The translations under genes were made by a program, and so were the position numbers. A stretch of 31,847 bases of DNA, taken from positions 10,475-42,321 of the forward strand of contig DNRQ01000160.1 in NCBI GenBank assembly GCA_003499925.1, in the 5' to 3' direction. Shown piece after piece: positions 12,910-24,796 of the stretch. How positions within the stretch are numbered: the first letter of the stretch is position 1; every line of letters starts with the position of its first letter. The notes under the pieces were generated by a model. The model was given only the letters and a program-made list of their open reading frames with translations. It was not told where the DNA came from and made no database searches. This DNA is from Geobacter sp. (GTDB taxonomy: Bacteria > Desulfobacterota > Desulfuromonadia > Geobacterales > Geobacteraceae).

Positions 12910-14523
12910 CTAGCGTCTGCCTGCTCCGCTCACCTCCTTCTCGAAGGTCGGCAGGATGGCCCGGAAAAATGCGTTCCTGACCAGTTGGATGACGATCTGC
13001 CAGGTGCTGGTTTCCGGTTGTTCCAGCGGTCCGGAGATATCCGCCCTGGTAGCCACCTGGTCCCGCGGCCTGTTTTCCAGCAGCTTCGCGACCCCGCCTA
13101 CCAGCATCTCGTACATCTTGCGGAAGATCCCCTTGTCCTTGTCCTCACGCCTGTCGTAGACCTGCATGTCCTTGAAGAACGGCTTGATGTATCCGGTGAC
13201 CATCCTGTCCTTGACGTGCAGCTCGGTCACCAGGGAAAAGGTCCCCGCCGAGACGTCGAATTTGCCGTAGGCGCGCAGCAGATCGTTCATCGACTTGAGC
13301 TGGGTATTGTCGATCTTCACGTAGAGGTCGAGGTCGGGTCCCTTTTTCTCGGGGCGGAACTCCCCGGTCACCTTGGTGACACCGCTTCCCATGAACATCC
13401 CTTGCAGCCGCGCCTTGGCCGGCCCGCGGGAAAACTGGTTGGAGAAGTTGCTCAGCTGAAAATCGGCATCGGAGAGGAAGACGCGGTACTTGGTGCCCGC
13501 TGCATCGTTGATCATCCCCAGGTTGCTCCCGGTCAGGTTGATCTTATCCACGGTGATCAGCACATCCGGCTTGTTGCTGAGCTCCTTGGCGGTCTTTCCG
13601 ACCGCCTTGGCGCGTTTCTTTTCCACGGCTGCCGTTTTCGCCATGTGGATGTAGTCGGCCTTCAGTCCCTGGATGGTCAGATCCTCCAGGTGGGCGATCT
13701 GCACCTTGGGCGCATACTCGACGTTCCCCTCTGCCCGCATCACGCCGCCTTTAATGGCGACATTGTAGCGTGCGGTAACCGGCTTGAAGTGGTCCATCGG
13801 GATCTTTTGCAGCTTTATGGCGGCCTTGATGCCGGGGATCGGCTCGGCGAGGAAGTTGGCCTTGCCGTCGATAACGCCGTACCCGGCGCCGAAGATCCTG
13901 GTATCGACATGGAAGGAGGAGGGATAGACCTTGTCCGGCAGATGGATGTTGCGGATGTTGTCCGCCTCAAGGTTCAGATGACTCAGCACTAGAGGTTGCT
14001 TCGGATCCTGGTCGATGTAGGTGATGCCGGCGTCGTTTATCTTCACCAGGTTGATCTTGAGAGGATATATCGCCTCTACGGCCTGCTGCCACCCTCGTTC
14101 CTTCAGCTTGACCTCGCTGGCCGCCTCGCTGCGCAGCTGCTTCAGGTTGATGTGGAGTTTGGGCCGGTCCACCTCGAACTCGCCCACCAGTTTCCCCGAG
14201 AGGATCTCGCGCCAGTGAACGCTCGCCTTGATATAGGGGAAGTGGGCGACCGGAGGATCAGGATGCGCCTGCTGCATCACGGTGACCCCCCTCAGGGTGA
14301 GCGAGAAGCCGATCAACTGGAGACGCAGCTTCTCGATCCGCACCGTGTATCCTTTCAGGCTGCGGTTTACCTTCTGTTCGGTGATCCTGCGCAGCGGCTC
14401 GTCGATGAAATAGGAGGCGATATAGAGGATCACTGCAATAGCTGCCAGTATCCCCAAAACCCAGAGTAACGGCCGCAGCTTTCTGCGGGGAGAGCGCGGC
14501 ATCTTTTCGGTTGCCTCAACCAT
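12910..14523 (-). CDS. DUF748/AsmA-like envelope protein
   Basis: A 537-aa protein with a basic N-terminus, one TM helix (about 20-42: LLWVLGILAAIAVILYIASYF) and a long periplasmic region typical of DUF748, a family related to AsmA/TamB bridge-type proteins. Supporting segments are RITEQKVNRSLKGYTVRIEKLRL, the repeated beta-rich stretches such as DRPKLHINL and VDKINLTGSNLGMINDA, and the C-terminal GGVAKLLENRPRDQVATRADISGPL. Relatives act in lipid transport to, or assembly of, the outer membrane, but the specific role of DUF748 is unproved. GGAGATTTC before the ATG and a good promoter candidate (14577-14604) support an independent transcript. Confidence 0.82.
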   Translation of the reverse strand: MVEATEKMPRSPRRKLRPLLWVLGILAAIAVILYIASYFIDEPLRRITEQKVNRSLKGYTVRIEKLRLQLIGFSLTLRGVTVMQQAHPDPPVAHFPYIKASVHWREILSGKLVGEFEVDRPKLHINLKQLRSEAASEVKLKERGWQQAVEAIYPLKINLVKINDAGITYIDQDPKQPLVLSHLNLEADNIRNIHLPDKVYPSSFHVDTRIFGAGYGVIDGKANFLAEPIPGIKAAIKLQKIPMDHFKPVTARYNVAIKGGVMRAEGNVEYAPKVQIAHLEDLTIQGLKADYIHMAKTAAVEKKRAKAVGKTAKELSNKPDVLITVDKINLTGSNLGMINDAAGTKYRVFLSDADFQLSNFSNQFSRGPAKARLQGMFMGSGVTKVTGEFRPEKKGPDLDLYVKIDNTQLKSMNDLLRAYGKFDVSAGTFSLVTELHVKDRMVTGYIKPFFKDMQVYDRREDKDKGIFRKMYEMLVGGVAKLLENRPRDQVATRADISGPLEQPETSTWQIVIQLVRNAFFRAILPTFEKEVSGAGRR

Positions 14524-14576
14524 GAAATCTCCAATGATCTCCTCTCACCCAGAGAGACCGTGAAGGCACGCTAACA

Positions 14577-14604
14577 AATGTATGCTCTTGAGACGTTTTG
14601 TCAA
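14577..14604 (-). promoter_or_regulatory. Sigma70-like promoter for the DUF748 gene
   Basis: On the minus strand, TTGACA (14604-14599) is followed after 16 nt by TACATT (14582-14577), about 53 nt upstream of the start codon. The -35 box is a perfect consensus and the -10 is 4 of 6. It has the same layout as the OmpA promoter candidate. Confidence 0.5.
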
Positions 14605-14670
14605 TTGGCAGGTTCCGTTTTTCCCCTGAACTACATGGAGATAGAGAGGCCGAGCCTGCGCGGGTTGAGA

Positions 14671-14745
14671 AAACTCCCTCCCCTTCAAGGGGAGGGTCGG
14701 GGTGGGGATGGGGGAGGGACTTGAACAGCGGAAGATCGGCGCTAG
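14671..14745. repeat. Internally deleted copy of the CCCTCCCC repeat element
   Basis: It contains the first hairpin core (14675-14695) and GGTCGGGGTGGGGATGGGG, and then goes directly to the right end GACTTGAACAGCGGAAGATC, with the second core missing. It looks like a deletion derivative of the 12718 and 19155 elements. It lies between the DUF748 promoter and the Ku gene. Confidence 0.65.
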
Positions 14746-14806
14746 AATTCCTCCTGTGCCTTGTGGCCCACGCTGCGGGCAAAAACAACCCGGGGAGGTG
14801 CAGGAT

Positions 14807-15586
14807 ATGAGAGCAATGTGGTCCGGATCGATCAGCTTTGGCCTGGTCAACATTCCGGTGAAACTTTTCAGCGGCGCACAGAGCAACACCCTCGACCTCG
14901 ACATGCTCCGAAAGAGCGATCTCTGCCCGATCAAGTATCTGCGGGTCTGCAAGAAGGACAACAAGGAGGTCCCCTACGAGGAGATCGTCAAGGGTTACGA
15001 ATACACCGACGGAGAATACATCGTGCTGACCGACAAGGACTTCGAGAACGCAAGCCTTGAGAAGACGCATCTGATAGACATTCTCGATTTCGTCGAAGAG
15101 AAGGAGATAGACACGCGCTATTTCGAAAAGCCGTACTACCTGGAACCGGACAAGACTGGACAGAAGGCGTATGCGCTTCTGAGAGAAGCTCTGAAGAGGT
15201 CGGGAAAGGTGGGTGTGGCGAATTACGTACTCAGGAACAGGGGGAGTCTCGGGATCGTGAGGCCGCTCGACAACCTGCTCATCCTGAACGAGATAAGGTA
15301 CCAGGATGAAGTGCGGGATGCCGGCGAGCTGAAACTCCCGACAGATGAGAACCTTCGCGAACAGGAGGTAACCCTGGCACTCTCGCTGATCGACCAGTTG
15401 ACGGTGAAATTCGATGCCGCGAAGTACAAGGACGCCTATATCGAGGATCTCAAAAGGATCATCGAAGAGAAGGCCCAGGGGCGGAAACCGGCGCCCGCGG
15501 GAAAAGCGCCCGAGCCTACCAAGGTGGCCGACATGATGGCCCTGCTCAAGGAAAGCCTGAAGCAGAAAAGGAAAGAGGCGGCGTAG
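14807..15586 (+). CDS. ku: Ku homodimer, non-homologous end joining DNA-end-binding protein
   Basis: A 259-aa bacterial Ku. It begins MRAMWSGSISFGLVNIPVKL, the classic N-terminal signature, followed by the conserved HRSD-like CPIKYLRVCKKDNKEVPYEEIVKGYEY-type region, LEPDKTGQKAYALLREAL and the bridging segment VANYVLRNRGSLGIVRPLDNLLIL. The C-terminus ends with a basic Pro/Ala linker and ADMMALLKESLKQ. Bacterial Ku forms a ring on double-strand ends and recruits LigD. No ligD is present in the window. The open frame extends 35 codons upstream, but the ATG at 14807 follows GGGGAGGTG, and family alignments start here. The gene is convergent with the OmpA gene, with a strong palindrome between. 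Length is normal (250-290 aa). Confidence 0.95.
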   Translation: MRAMWSGSISFGLVNIPVKLFSGAQSNTLDLDMLRKSDLCPIKYLRVCKKDNKEVPYEEIVKGYEYTDGEYIVLTDKDFENASLEKTHLIDILDFVEEKEIDTRYFEKPYYLEPDKTGQKAYALLREALKRSGKVGVANYVLRNRGSLGIVRPLDNLLILNEIRYQDEVRDAGELKLPTDENLREQEVTLALSLIDQLTVKFDAAKYKDAYIEDLKRIIEEKAQGRKPAPAGKAPEPTKVADMMALLKESLKQKRKEAA

Positions 15587-15696
15587 CGTTTGTTTCAGAC
15601 CGCCCCCGAACCAAAATTCCCTTCCCCCGTTGCAAAGCTGCGGCTAAACAAGAACCTGCGGCCGTTACCGCTTAACGTAATCCCGGTTGCTCCCAA

Positions 15697-15734
15697 AAAA
15701 AAGATAGCCCATGGATCCATGGGCTATCTTTTTT
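15697..15734. terminator. Bidirectional rho-independent terminator, perfect 38-bp palindrome
   Basis: AAAAAA-GATAGCCCATGGATCCATGGGCTATC-TTTTTT is a perfect palindrome centred between 15715 and 15716, with a GATC apex. It gives a stem followed by a T tract on either strand, lying between the convergent Ku and OmpA genes (stops 15586 and 15787). Confidence 0.9.
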
Positions 15735-15786
15735 ATCTCCGCTGCCTCGGGTGGCCCCCTTAGCTTATGCAGCCACCCCCGTCGGA

Positions 15787-17187
15787 CTACCTCTTGATGA
15801 CACAGTCTATCACGGCATTGATCCTGCGGTTTTTCCGCCTCCCCTCGGCGGTATTGTTGTAGGCGACGCGCATGGTGGAGCCGTATCCCTTGGCTGCCAG
15901 CCGTGAACGATCGATGCCGAAGTTGTCAACCAGGTACTTCACCACGTTCTCCGCGCGCTGCTGCGACAGCTTCATGTTGGCTGCAGGAGCCCCCGTGTTG
16001 TCGGTGTGCCCCTCGATCAGGGCTGTGGTGGTCGGATACTGTTTCAGGTAATCGGCAACCCTGGCGATTTCATTGCGGTACTGGGGCTTTATGTCCGCCT
16101 TGCCGGAGTCGAAGTCGATCACCAGGCCCGTGCAGAGCCTTTGAGTGGGCCGGATCTCCTTCACCTCGTTCACACAGTCGATAATGGCTTCCATGCGCCG
16201 GTTCTTCTGTCTCCCGTCATCGGTGGAGTTGTCGGCAATGGGACGCGTAAAGCCGTACCCCTTGGCGGCGAGGCGGGAGCGGTCGATGCCGAATTTCTGC
16301 ACCAGGTGGTTCACCACGCTCTCGGCGCGGCGCTGGGAGAGGTCCATGTTGTGGTTGTAGGTTCCCACGTTGTCCGTGTGCCCCTCGATGACGGCGGTGG
16401 TGGTGGGATATTTCATCATGAAGTTCCCCACCTCCGCTATCTCTTCGTGGTATTCCGGCCGGATCACGGCCTGATCGATATCGAACTCGCCCTGGAGCGT
16501 GATGCAGTACTTGTAGCGACCGGGGGCCGGTTCCGCAGCCGGTACAGGCTCCAGCGGAGGTTCCGGTTTGACCTCCGGCTGGGGTTCGAGCGCCGGTGCC
16601 GTAACAGGTGACACGGCGGCTGCCGCAGCCGGTCTCCCGCCGAACAGGAAGCTCAGACCGGCCGAGTATTCCCAGTTGTGGATGATGTGATCGTCCAAAT
16701 CCTCATTCTGAAAGGCGAGTATGTGCCGGGCGTCGAGCCTGAGTGCAAAGCTGTCGGTCATGAAGAATTTGACGCCGCCGCCCAAATTGAAGGTGCCGTC
16801 GTGACTGGTGCCCAGGCCGGAACCGAACTTGATGGTCTGCCCCCCGCCGCCCATGGCCAGGTAAGGAACGACCGTCGAGCGCGGCATGAAGTTGTACAGC
16901 AGGTCCATGCGATAGCTCCAGGCGTCGAGATGCTTGTCCCTCCTCTTGTCGTTCGCCATCACGTAGTGCCCCACAAGTTCGACTCCGAAGCTGTCCGTCA
17001 CGTCATAGCCCAGCCGCAGGCCGTAGAGAACACGGTTTCTTGTCAACCTCGCCTGTTCATCTTCGTCGAACATGTACCCGCCCACGAACGGCGAGATGGA
17101 GAAGGCCCCCGCTCTTTCACCCGCGTGCGCGAAGCTGGTCAGCGCCAGCACTGCCAGAACGATCATGAAGCTGGTCAATTTTCTCAT
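15787..17187 (-). CDS. OmpA family outer membrane protein with two tandem OmpA C-terminal domains
   Basis: A 466-aa protein exported to the outer membrane. The signal peptide is 1-22 (ends SFAHA). Residues 25-183 are a beta-barrel of about eight strands (ends SAGLSFLFGG). A Pro/Ala/Glu linker spans 186-222. Two OmpA-like peptidoglycan-binding domains follow: 228-337 and 350-464. Each has the motif IEGHTDN (267-273 and 391-397), a following NxxLSxxRAExV, IDRSRLAAKGYG (301-312, 425-436) and a terminal NRRxxAxIDC. The start at 17187 is backed by AAAGGAGGCGGCACAG. The longer frame upstream to 17259 lacks an RBS and would bury the signal peptide. The second domain looks like a duplicate of the first. 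Confidence 0.92.
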   Translation of the reverse strand: MRKLTSFMIVLAVLALTSFAHAGERAGAFSISPFVGGYMFDEDEQARLTRNRVLYGLRLGYDVTDSFGVELVGHYVMANDKRRDKHLDAWSYRMDLLYNFMPRSTVVPYLAMGGGGQTIKFGSGLGTSHDGTFNLGGGVKFFMTDSFALRLDARHILAFQNEDLDDHIIHNWEYSAGLSFLFGGRPAAAAAVSPVTAPALEPQPEVKPEPPLEPVPAAEPAPGRYKYCITLQGEFDIDQAVIRPEYHEEIAEVGNFMMKYPTTTAVIEGHTDNVGTYNHNMDLSQRRAESVVNHLVQKFGIDRSRLAAKGYGFTRPIADNSTDDGRQKNRRMEAIIDCVNEVKEIRPTQRLCTGLVIDFDSGKADIKPQYRNEIARVADYLKQYPTTTALIEGHTDNTGAPAANMKLSQQRAENVVKYLVDNFGIDRSRLAAKGYGSTMRVAYNNTAEGRRKNRRINAVIDCVIKR

Positions 17188-17261
17188 CTGTGCCGCCTCC
17201 TTTGATAGACAGTTTTTCTCATCTTGATGGCGCCTACCGCCATACATTTTTAGCCACAACT

Positions 17262-17289
17262 AATATATCGGCCCTGCCACGCTTGTCAA
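17262..17289 (-). promoter_or_regulatory. Sigma70-like promoter for the OmpA-family gene
   Basis: On the minus strand, TTGACA (17289-17284) is followed after 16 nt by TATATT (17267-17262), about 75 nt upstream of the ATG at 17187. The -35 is a perfect match and the -10 is 5 of 6. Confidence 0.6.
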
Positions 17290-17595
17290 TCGGACGACGA
17301 GCTAAATTAGAAGTCTTATTGCGGCATCGGCAAGGTTTTGACTCAGGTCCGGTGTTTTTTTCATCCAGGTCCAGGCATCAATGAGACGGTAGCTTATTTG
17401 ACTTACACCCCGCTGACGGTTGTTTGACAAAGCAAAATAGAGTGGGAAAATGATGCATGTTCAATTTGTATACAGGCATACCCTTCCTATTAGAGTCGCA
17501 TTTTCTCTCATGAACCCGAATGTCACACATTAAATTCGTTTTCCCCGATTCTGGTCCAATGACTGGTGACCGGGGCGCCGGACCGGGGGTGACTC
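17290..17595. other. Intergenic region upstream of the YihY gene, no gene seen
   Basis: This AT-richer stretch carries no plausible reading frame. TTGACA at 17424-17429 could be a -35 box for the rightward YihY gene, but the -10 at the right distance (AAAATG, 17447) is poor. I see no repeat, hairpin terminator or RNA gene. Confidence 0.45.
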
Positions 17596-18567
17596 ATGTT
17601 CTCCTTGCGCAGCTTCTTCAAACTGGGATCGGTCAGCTATCTCGAGCTGGGAAAGCGGGTCTACCGCAAGGTGGTGGACGACGACTGCTCTGAACACGCC
17701 GCCGCCATGGCGTATTACTTTCTGTTCGCCATGTTTCCCTTTTTTCTTTTTCTGACCACCCTCATCGGACTCCTTCCCATCCCGGATCTGCTCGAATACA
17801 TGATGAACCAGGCCGCGGCCATGCTCCCCAGCCAGGCGTTCGCCCTGATTCAGGACAACATCCGCGCCCTTTTCATGAACAAGAAGGAGGGGCTACTCTC
17901 CCTGGGCATCGTGCTTGCGCTCTGGGCCTCATCAAACGCAATCGTCTCCGTCATGGACGCCATGAACAACCTCTACGTCGTGAAGGAGGGGCGTCCCTTC
18001 TGGAAGGTCAGGCTGGTCGCCATCCTGCTGGTGATAGGGCTCTCCTTGCTGTTTCTGCTGGCACTGGTTCTTCTGATGTTCGGCACCAGGATAGGGAACT
18101 ACATTGCCGACCTGATCAATTTCGGCCTGCTGTTCAAGATAGCCTGGCACCTGATGCTAATTCCGGTGATCCTGTTTCTTCTGGTGTCGGCGGTGGCGAC
18201 AATCTACTACTTCACCCCCGACGTGGAGCACGATTGGGTATGGATCAGTCCCGGCGCCGTCGTCGCTATCCCGTGCTGGATAGTGATGTCTTTGGGCTTC
18301 TCTTTCTACATCAACAACTTCGGGTCCTACGACAAGACTTACGGCAGCATCGGCGCCGTGATCGTCCTGCTTCTCTGGCTTTACCTGAGCGGGTTCATCA
18401 TACTGGCAGGCGCTTGTTTGAACTCGGTGATCGAGCACAGCTCGGAGAAGGGAAAGGAGCCGGGTGAAAAGGTGGAGGGGGAACAGGGCAAGGGTGCTGA
18501 CCGTCGCGACTATGTAGAGAAGCAGGCGCAGGCGAAGGGACAGCAGGCAAAGGAGGGGTCGAAATGA
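17596..18567 (+). CDS. YihY/BrkB family inner membrane protein
   Basis: A 323-aa integral membrane protein, about six TM helices (37-60, 98-120, 140-163, 184-206, 218-240, 251-275). It has the family hallmark DDDCSEHAAAMAYYFLFAMFPFFLFL near the N-terminus. ALWASSNAIVSVMDAMNNLY and the terminal YGSIGAVIVLLLWLYLSGFIILAGA are conserved in BrkB/YihY. A charged Lys/Glu/Gln-rich tail (about 281-323) is cytoplasmic. The family was once called ribonuclease BN by mistake; the activity is not settled, with envelope or transport roles suggested. GGGGGTGACTC precedes the ATG. It is monocistronic, convergent with the CHRD gene. Confidence 0.9.
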   Translation: MFSLRSFFKLGSVSYLELGKRVYRKVVDDDCSEHAAAMAYYFLFAMFPFFLFLTTLIGLLPIPDLLEYMMNQAAAMLPSQAFALIQDNIRALFMNKKEGLLSLGIVLALWASSNAIVSVMDAMNNLYVVKEGRPFWKVRLVAILLVIGLSLLFLLALVLLMFGTRIGNYIADLINFGLLFKIAWHLMLIPVILFLLVSAVATIYYFTPDVEHDWVWISPGAVVAIPCWIVMSLGFSFYINNFGSYDKTYGSIGAVIVLLLWLYLSGFIILAGACLNSVIEHSSEKGKEPGEKVEGEQGKGADRRDYVEKQAQAKGQQAKEGSK

Positions 18568-18575
18568 TCTACTCC

Positions 18576-18596
18576 CCATTTCCAAAAGCGAAATGG
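18576..18596. terminator. Weak hairpin between convergent YihY and CHRD genes
   Basis: CCATTTC (18576-18582) and GAAATGG (18590-18596) make a 7-bp stem around a 7-nt loop, in the 56-nt gap between the two stop codons. There is no T tract on either strand, so terminator function is tentative. Confidence 0.3.
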
Positions 18597-18623
18597 CTTG
18601 AAGCGTTGGCGCCCGCTCCGCGT

Positions 18624-19088
18624 TCACTTGATCTGGCCCCGTATTTCGCCGGCGGGATAGGTCTCGGTGAGGATATTTACGTAGGCCTCTCCTGATTTGA
18701 TCAACCTCACCAAGTCGGCCACGCTCCTTCCCTGCAGGTCGCCCAGAAGGCTCTTTTCCGTGATCACCCCTTGATCCAGAATCCCGCTGAATGGGCCGGT
18801 CTTTGTCGGTCCGCCGAAGAGACCTGCCACAGGCGGCCCGGTCTCTCCTTTTCTTCCCCTGTGAATATTGGCTGCCGTGGGGCTCGTGATCCGCTTCACG
18901 TTCAACTCGTAGCTGATTTCGTTACCGGAAACGGTCAGCTTCAAATCCCCTTTTGCCGGGGATCGGACCCTTGGCACCTCGTTTTTCCCGGAGAGCTGCG
19001 CGCGGAACTTCTTCGGTGCGGCGAGGCCCGGCACGGCCAGCAATGTGGTGAACAGGAACACCGGCAGCAACTGCAGCAATCTTCTCAT
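18624..19088 (-). CDS. Secreted CHRD domain protein
   Basis: A 154-aa protein with a signal peptide (1-23, ending PGLAA) and one CHRD domain (about 26-153). The domain shows FRAQLSGKNEVP, a TSPTAANIHRG(R)KGETGPPVAGLF segment, DLVRLIKSGEAYVNILTETYPAGEIRGQI, the standard CHRD ending. CHRD domains were named from chordin and are frequent in secreted bacterial proteins. The metal or ligand role is unclear. AAAGGGGGAGGTC before the ATG supports the start. The gene stands alone. Confidence 0.9.
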   Translation of the reverse strand: MRRLLQLLPVFLFTTLLAVPGLAAPKKFRAQLSGKNEVPRVRSPAKGDLKLTVSGNEISYELNVKRITSPTAANIHRGRKGETGPPVAGLFGGPTKTGPFSGILDQGVITEKSLLGDLQGRSVADLVRLIKSGEAYVNILTETYPAGEIRGQIK

Positions 19089-19154
19089 GACCTCCCCCTT
19101 TGTTGATGCCTGTACTGAAATCGAGCCGGCACCCTCCCGCAGCCCCCGCTGCCA

Positions 19155-19325
19155 TTAAGTCACCTGATTAGCGTCATTTTTCCGCGGTAAAACTCCCTCC
19201 CCTTCAAGGGGAGGGTCGGGGTGGGGATGGGGCAGCTCAGCCGCAAAACACCCCCATCCCCCTCCTGACCTCCCCCTTGAAGGGGGAGGAACCTGGACAG
19301 CGGAAGATCAGCGCTAGTCAGGTTA
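19155..19325. repeat. MITE-like element with imperfect terminal inverted repeats
   Basis: The left end TTAAGTCACCTGATTAGCG (from 19155) is an imperfect inverted match to the right end, CGCTAGTCAGGTTAA (up to 19325). Two hairpin cores lie inside, CCCTCCCCTTCAAGGGGAGGG and CTCCCCCTTGAAGGGGGAG. The interior is nearly the same as 12718-12859. Beyond the right end, 19326-19370 matches the inverted block at 40-95. The element fills most of the gap between the CHRD gene and the treS stop (19089-19402), where no gene is seen. Confidence 0.75.
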
Positions 19326-19402
19326 AGTTAAGCTCCTGCCTGCTGCTCGCTCCCCCTCCCTTGACTTGGCCTGAAAGGCGATGGCGGACCTTCAGATCAC
19401 TT

Positions 19403-22762
<3,360 letters not shown>

Positions 22763-22779
22763 GGCCTTACCTCTGTTCC

Positions 22780-24756
22780 CTACAGGTAATAGTCGAAATC
22801 GGCCTCCCGGCGCAGCCAGGTCCGGATGCGGTAGATCCTGGCCGGTGCCGTCCGGGGATCGAGCCTGACGTTGTTCCACTCACCCTGCGAGATGGACATC
22901 TCCTCGCTCAAGAGGTCGTGAAGCAGATAGGAGCGGCCCGGGTCGATGCCGAAAAGCTGCAGCGGGATGCGCAGTTTCACATGCTGGTCCCGGAAAGGGT
23001 CGAGGTTGACCGCGACCAGCAGCGAGTTGCGGCCGTCCCGGGAGAGCTTGCCGAAATAAAGCACGCTGTCGCTGTCCGTTTCATAGAACTCCAGGTTGTT
23101 GGTGCTCTGCAGGGCGCTGTTGTCGCGGCGTATCCGGTTCAGCGTCCCGATGAGCTGTTTCAGGTTCCCCGGGGCGTTGCGGTCCCAGCTCTGGATCTCG
23201 TACTTCTCGGCGTGCCGGTACTCCTCGCTGCGGGGCTCCGCCTCGCCGATGCAGAGCTCGAAGGGGGGTCCGTAGATGCCGTAATTGGAGGAAAGTGTTG
23301 CGGCGAGCACCAGCCGGATCATGAAGGCGGGCCTCCCTCCGTACTGGAGGTACTCGGTCAGGATGTCCGGGGTGTTGGGCCAGAAGTTGGGGCGCATGAA
23401 CTGGCTCGCCTCGCCCCGGGTCAGCTCGGTCAGGTACTCGGTCAGCTCCTCCTTGCTGTTGCGCCAGGCGAAGTAGCTGTAGGACTGGCTGAAGCCGAGC
23501 TTGGCGAGCCGGCACATGATCTTTGGCCGGGTGAAGGCCTCGGCGAGAAAGATCACGTCGGACGACCTCTCCTTGGCCTGCGCGATAAGCCACTCCCAGA
23601 AGGGAAACGGCTTGGTGTGGGGGTTGTCGATCCTGAAGATCCGGACCCCCTGATCCATCCAGAAAAACAGCACGCTCTTCAGCTCCTCCCAGAGTCCCCT
23701 CCAGTCGGAGGTCTCGAAGTTGAAGGGGACGATGTCCTGGTACTTCTTGGGGGGGTTCTCGGCGTACTGCACGCTGCCGTCCGGTCTCCAGAGAAACCAT
23801 TCGGGATGCTCCTTCAGATAAGGGTGATCGGGGGAGCACTGGAAGGCGATATCGAGTGCGATCTCGATGCCGCGGCTTTCCGCCTCCCGGACCAGCATCC
23901 GGAACTCCTCGATGCCGCCGAGCTCCGGATGCACCGATTTGTGCCCCCCCAGTTGCGAGCCGATCGCCCAGGGACTTCCCGGATCACTCGGCTCTGCAGT
24001 GGTCGCGTTGTTCTTCCCCTTTCTTTTGGAGTTGCCGATCGGGTGAATCGGCGGCAGATAGAGCACGTCGAAGCCCATCTCGGCGATTTCGTCCAGGAGC
24101 CCGATGCAGTCCCTGAGGCTGCCGTGCCTCCCCGGCCCGCCGCAGGAGCGCGGGAAGAGCTCATACCAGCTGCTGAAAAGGGCCTTTTTGCGGTCCACCC
24201 AGACGCTCAGTTCCTGCGGGAACCTGGTGGCGAGCCCCCTGGCGCAACAGGTACTTATCAGGTCGGCGAGCTCCGCATCGAGCCCCAGCGCGATCGCCTG
24301 CCGCCGCTCCGCCTCCCGGCTCAGGGCGGCGGCTGCCAGCCTGAGCCGCGCCGCATCGGCCTCCGAGGCCTCCTTTGCCGCCTGCTCGATGATGTTGACC
24401 CCGATCCTGAGATCGACCGCCACATCCTGGCCTGCCAGGGACCTTTTCTCCAGGTCCCTTTGCCAGGTTCTGAAATGGTCCACCCATCCCATCAATGTGT
24501 ATTGGTACAGCCCCGGCTCGCCCAACAGGAAGGAGCCCTGCCAGCGGTCGTTGTCCAGGCGCCGCATCAGGGTTTCCTGCCAATCCTGCTCGCCCTGCCG
24601 GCGATAGAGCAGGAGGGCGACCACCTCGTCGTGGCCGTCGCTGAAGATGTCGGCCTGGACCACCATTTCGTCGCCCGCTATCCGTTGCACCGGGAACCGG
24701 CCGCAGTTCACCTGCGGGTTCACCGTTTCTATGGCTATCCGTTGCCTACCGTCCAT
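22780..24756 (-). CDS. glgE: Alpha-1,4-glucan:maltose-1-phosphate maltosyltransferase (GlgE)
   Basis: A 658-aa GH13_3 enzyme that transfers maltosyl from maltose-1-phosphate to the non-reducing end of an alpha-1,4-glucan. It has an N-terminal beta-sandwich/helical region (about 1-185), then the barrel with VLYLPPIHPIG (231-241), KSVHPELGG, the nucleophile Asp377 in FRIDNPHTKPF and the general acid Glu406 in FLAEAFTRP. SYSYFAWRNSKEEL and NFWPNTPDIL are GlgE-specific. AAGAGGTCGGCG before the ATG fits. A C-terminal beta-domain ends RREADFDYYL. It sits directly upstream of treS-mak, the source of its donor. It is 259 nt downstream of treY, with a repeat element in that gap, so transcription may be partly uncoupled. 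Confidence 0.95.
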   Translation of the reverse strand: MDGRQRIAIETVNPQVNCGRFPVQRIAGDEMVVQADIFSDGHDEVVALLLYRRQGEQDWQETLMRRLDNDRWQGSFLLGEPGLYQYTLMGWVDHFRTWQRDLEKRSLAGQDVAVDLRIGVNIIEQAAKEASEADAARLRLAAAALSREAERRQAIALGLDAELADLISTCCARGLATRFPQELSVWVDRKKALFSSWYELFPRSCGGPGRHGSLRDCIGLLDEIAEMGFDVLYLPPIHPIGNSKRKGKNNATTAEPSDPGSPWAIGSQLGGHKSVHPELGGIEEFRMLVREAESRGIEIALDIAFQCSPDHPYLKEHPEWFLWRPDGSVQYAENPPKKYQDIVPFNFETSDWRGLWEELKSVLFFWMDQGVRIFRIDNPHTKPFPFWEWLIAQAKERSSDVIFLAEAFTRPKIMCRLAKLGFSQSYSYFAWRNSKEELTEYLTELTRGEASQFMRPNFWPNTPDILTEYLQYGGRPAFMIRLVLAATLSSNYGIYGPPFELCIGEAEPRSEEYRHAEKYEIQSWDRNAPGNLKQLIGTLNRIRRDNSALQSTNNLEFYETDSDSVLYFGKLSRDGRNSLLVAVNLDPFRDQHVKLRIPLQLFGIDPGRSYLLHDLLSEEMSISQGEWNNVRLDPRTAPARIYRIRTWLRREADFDYYL

Positions 24757-24796
24757 CGCCGACCTCTTTTACTTGGTTCTACAGCTACTTCGGTCT

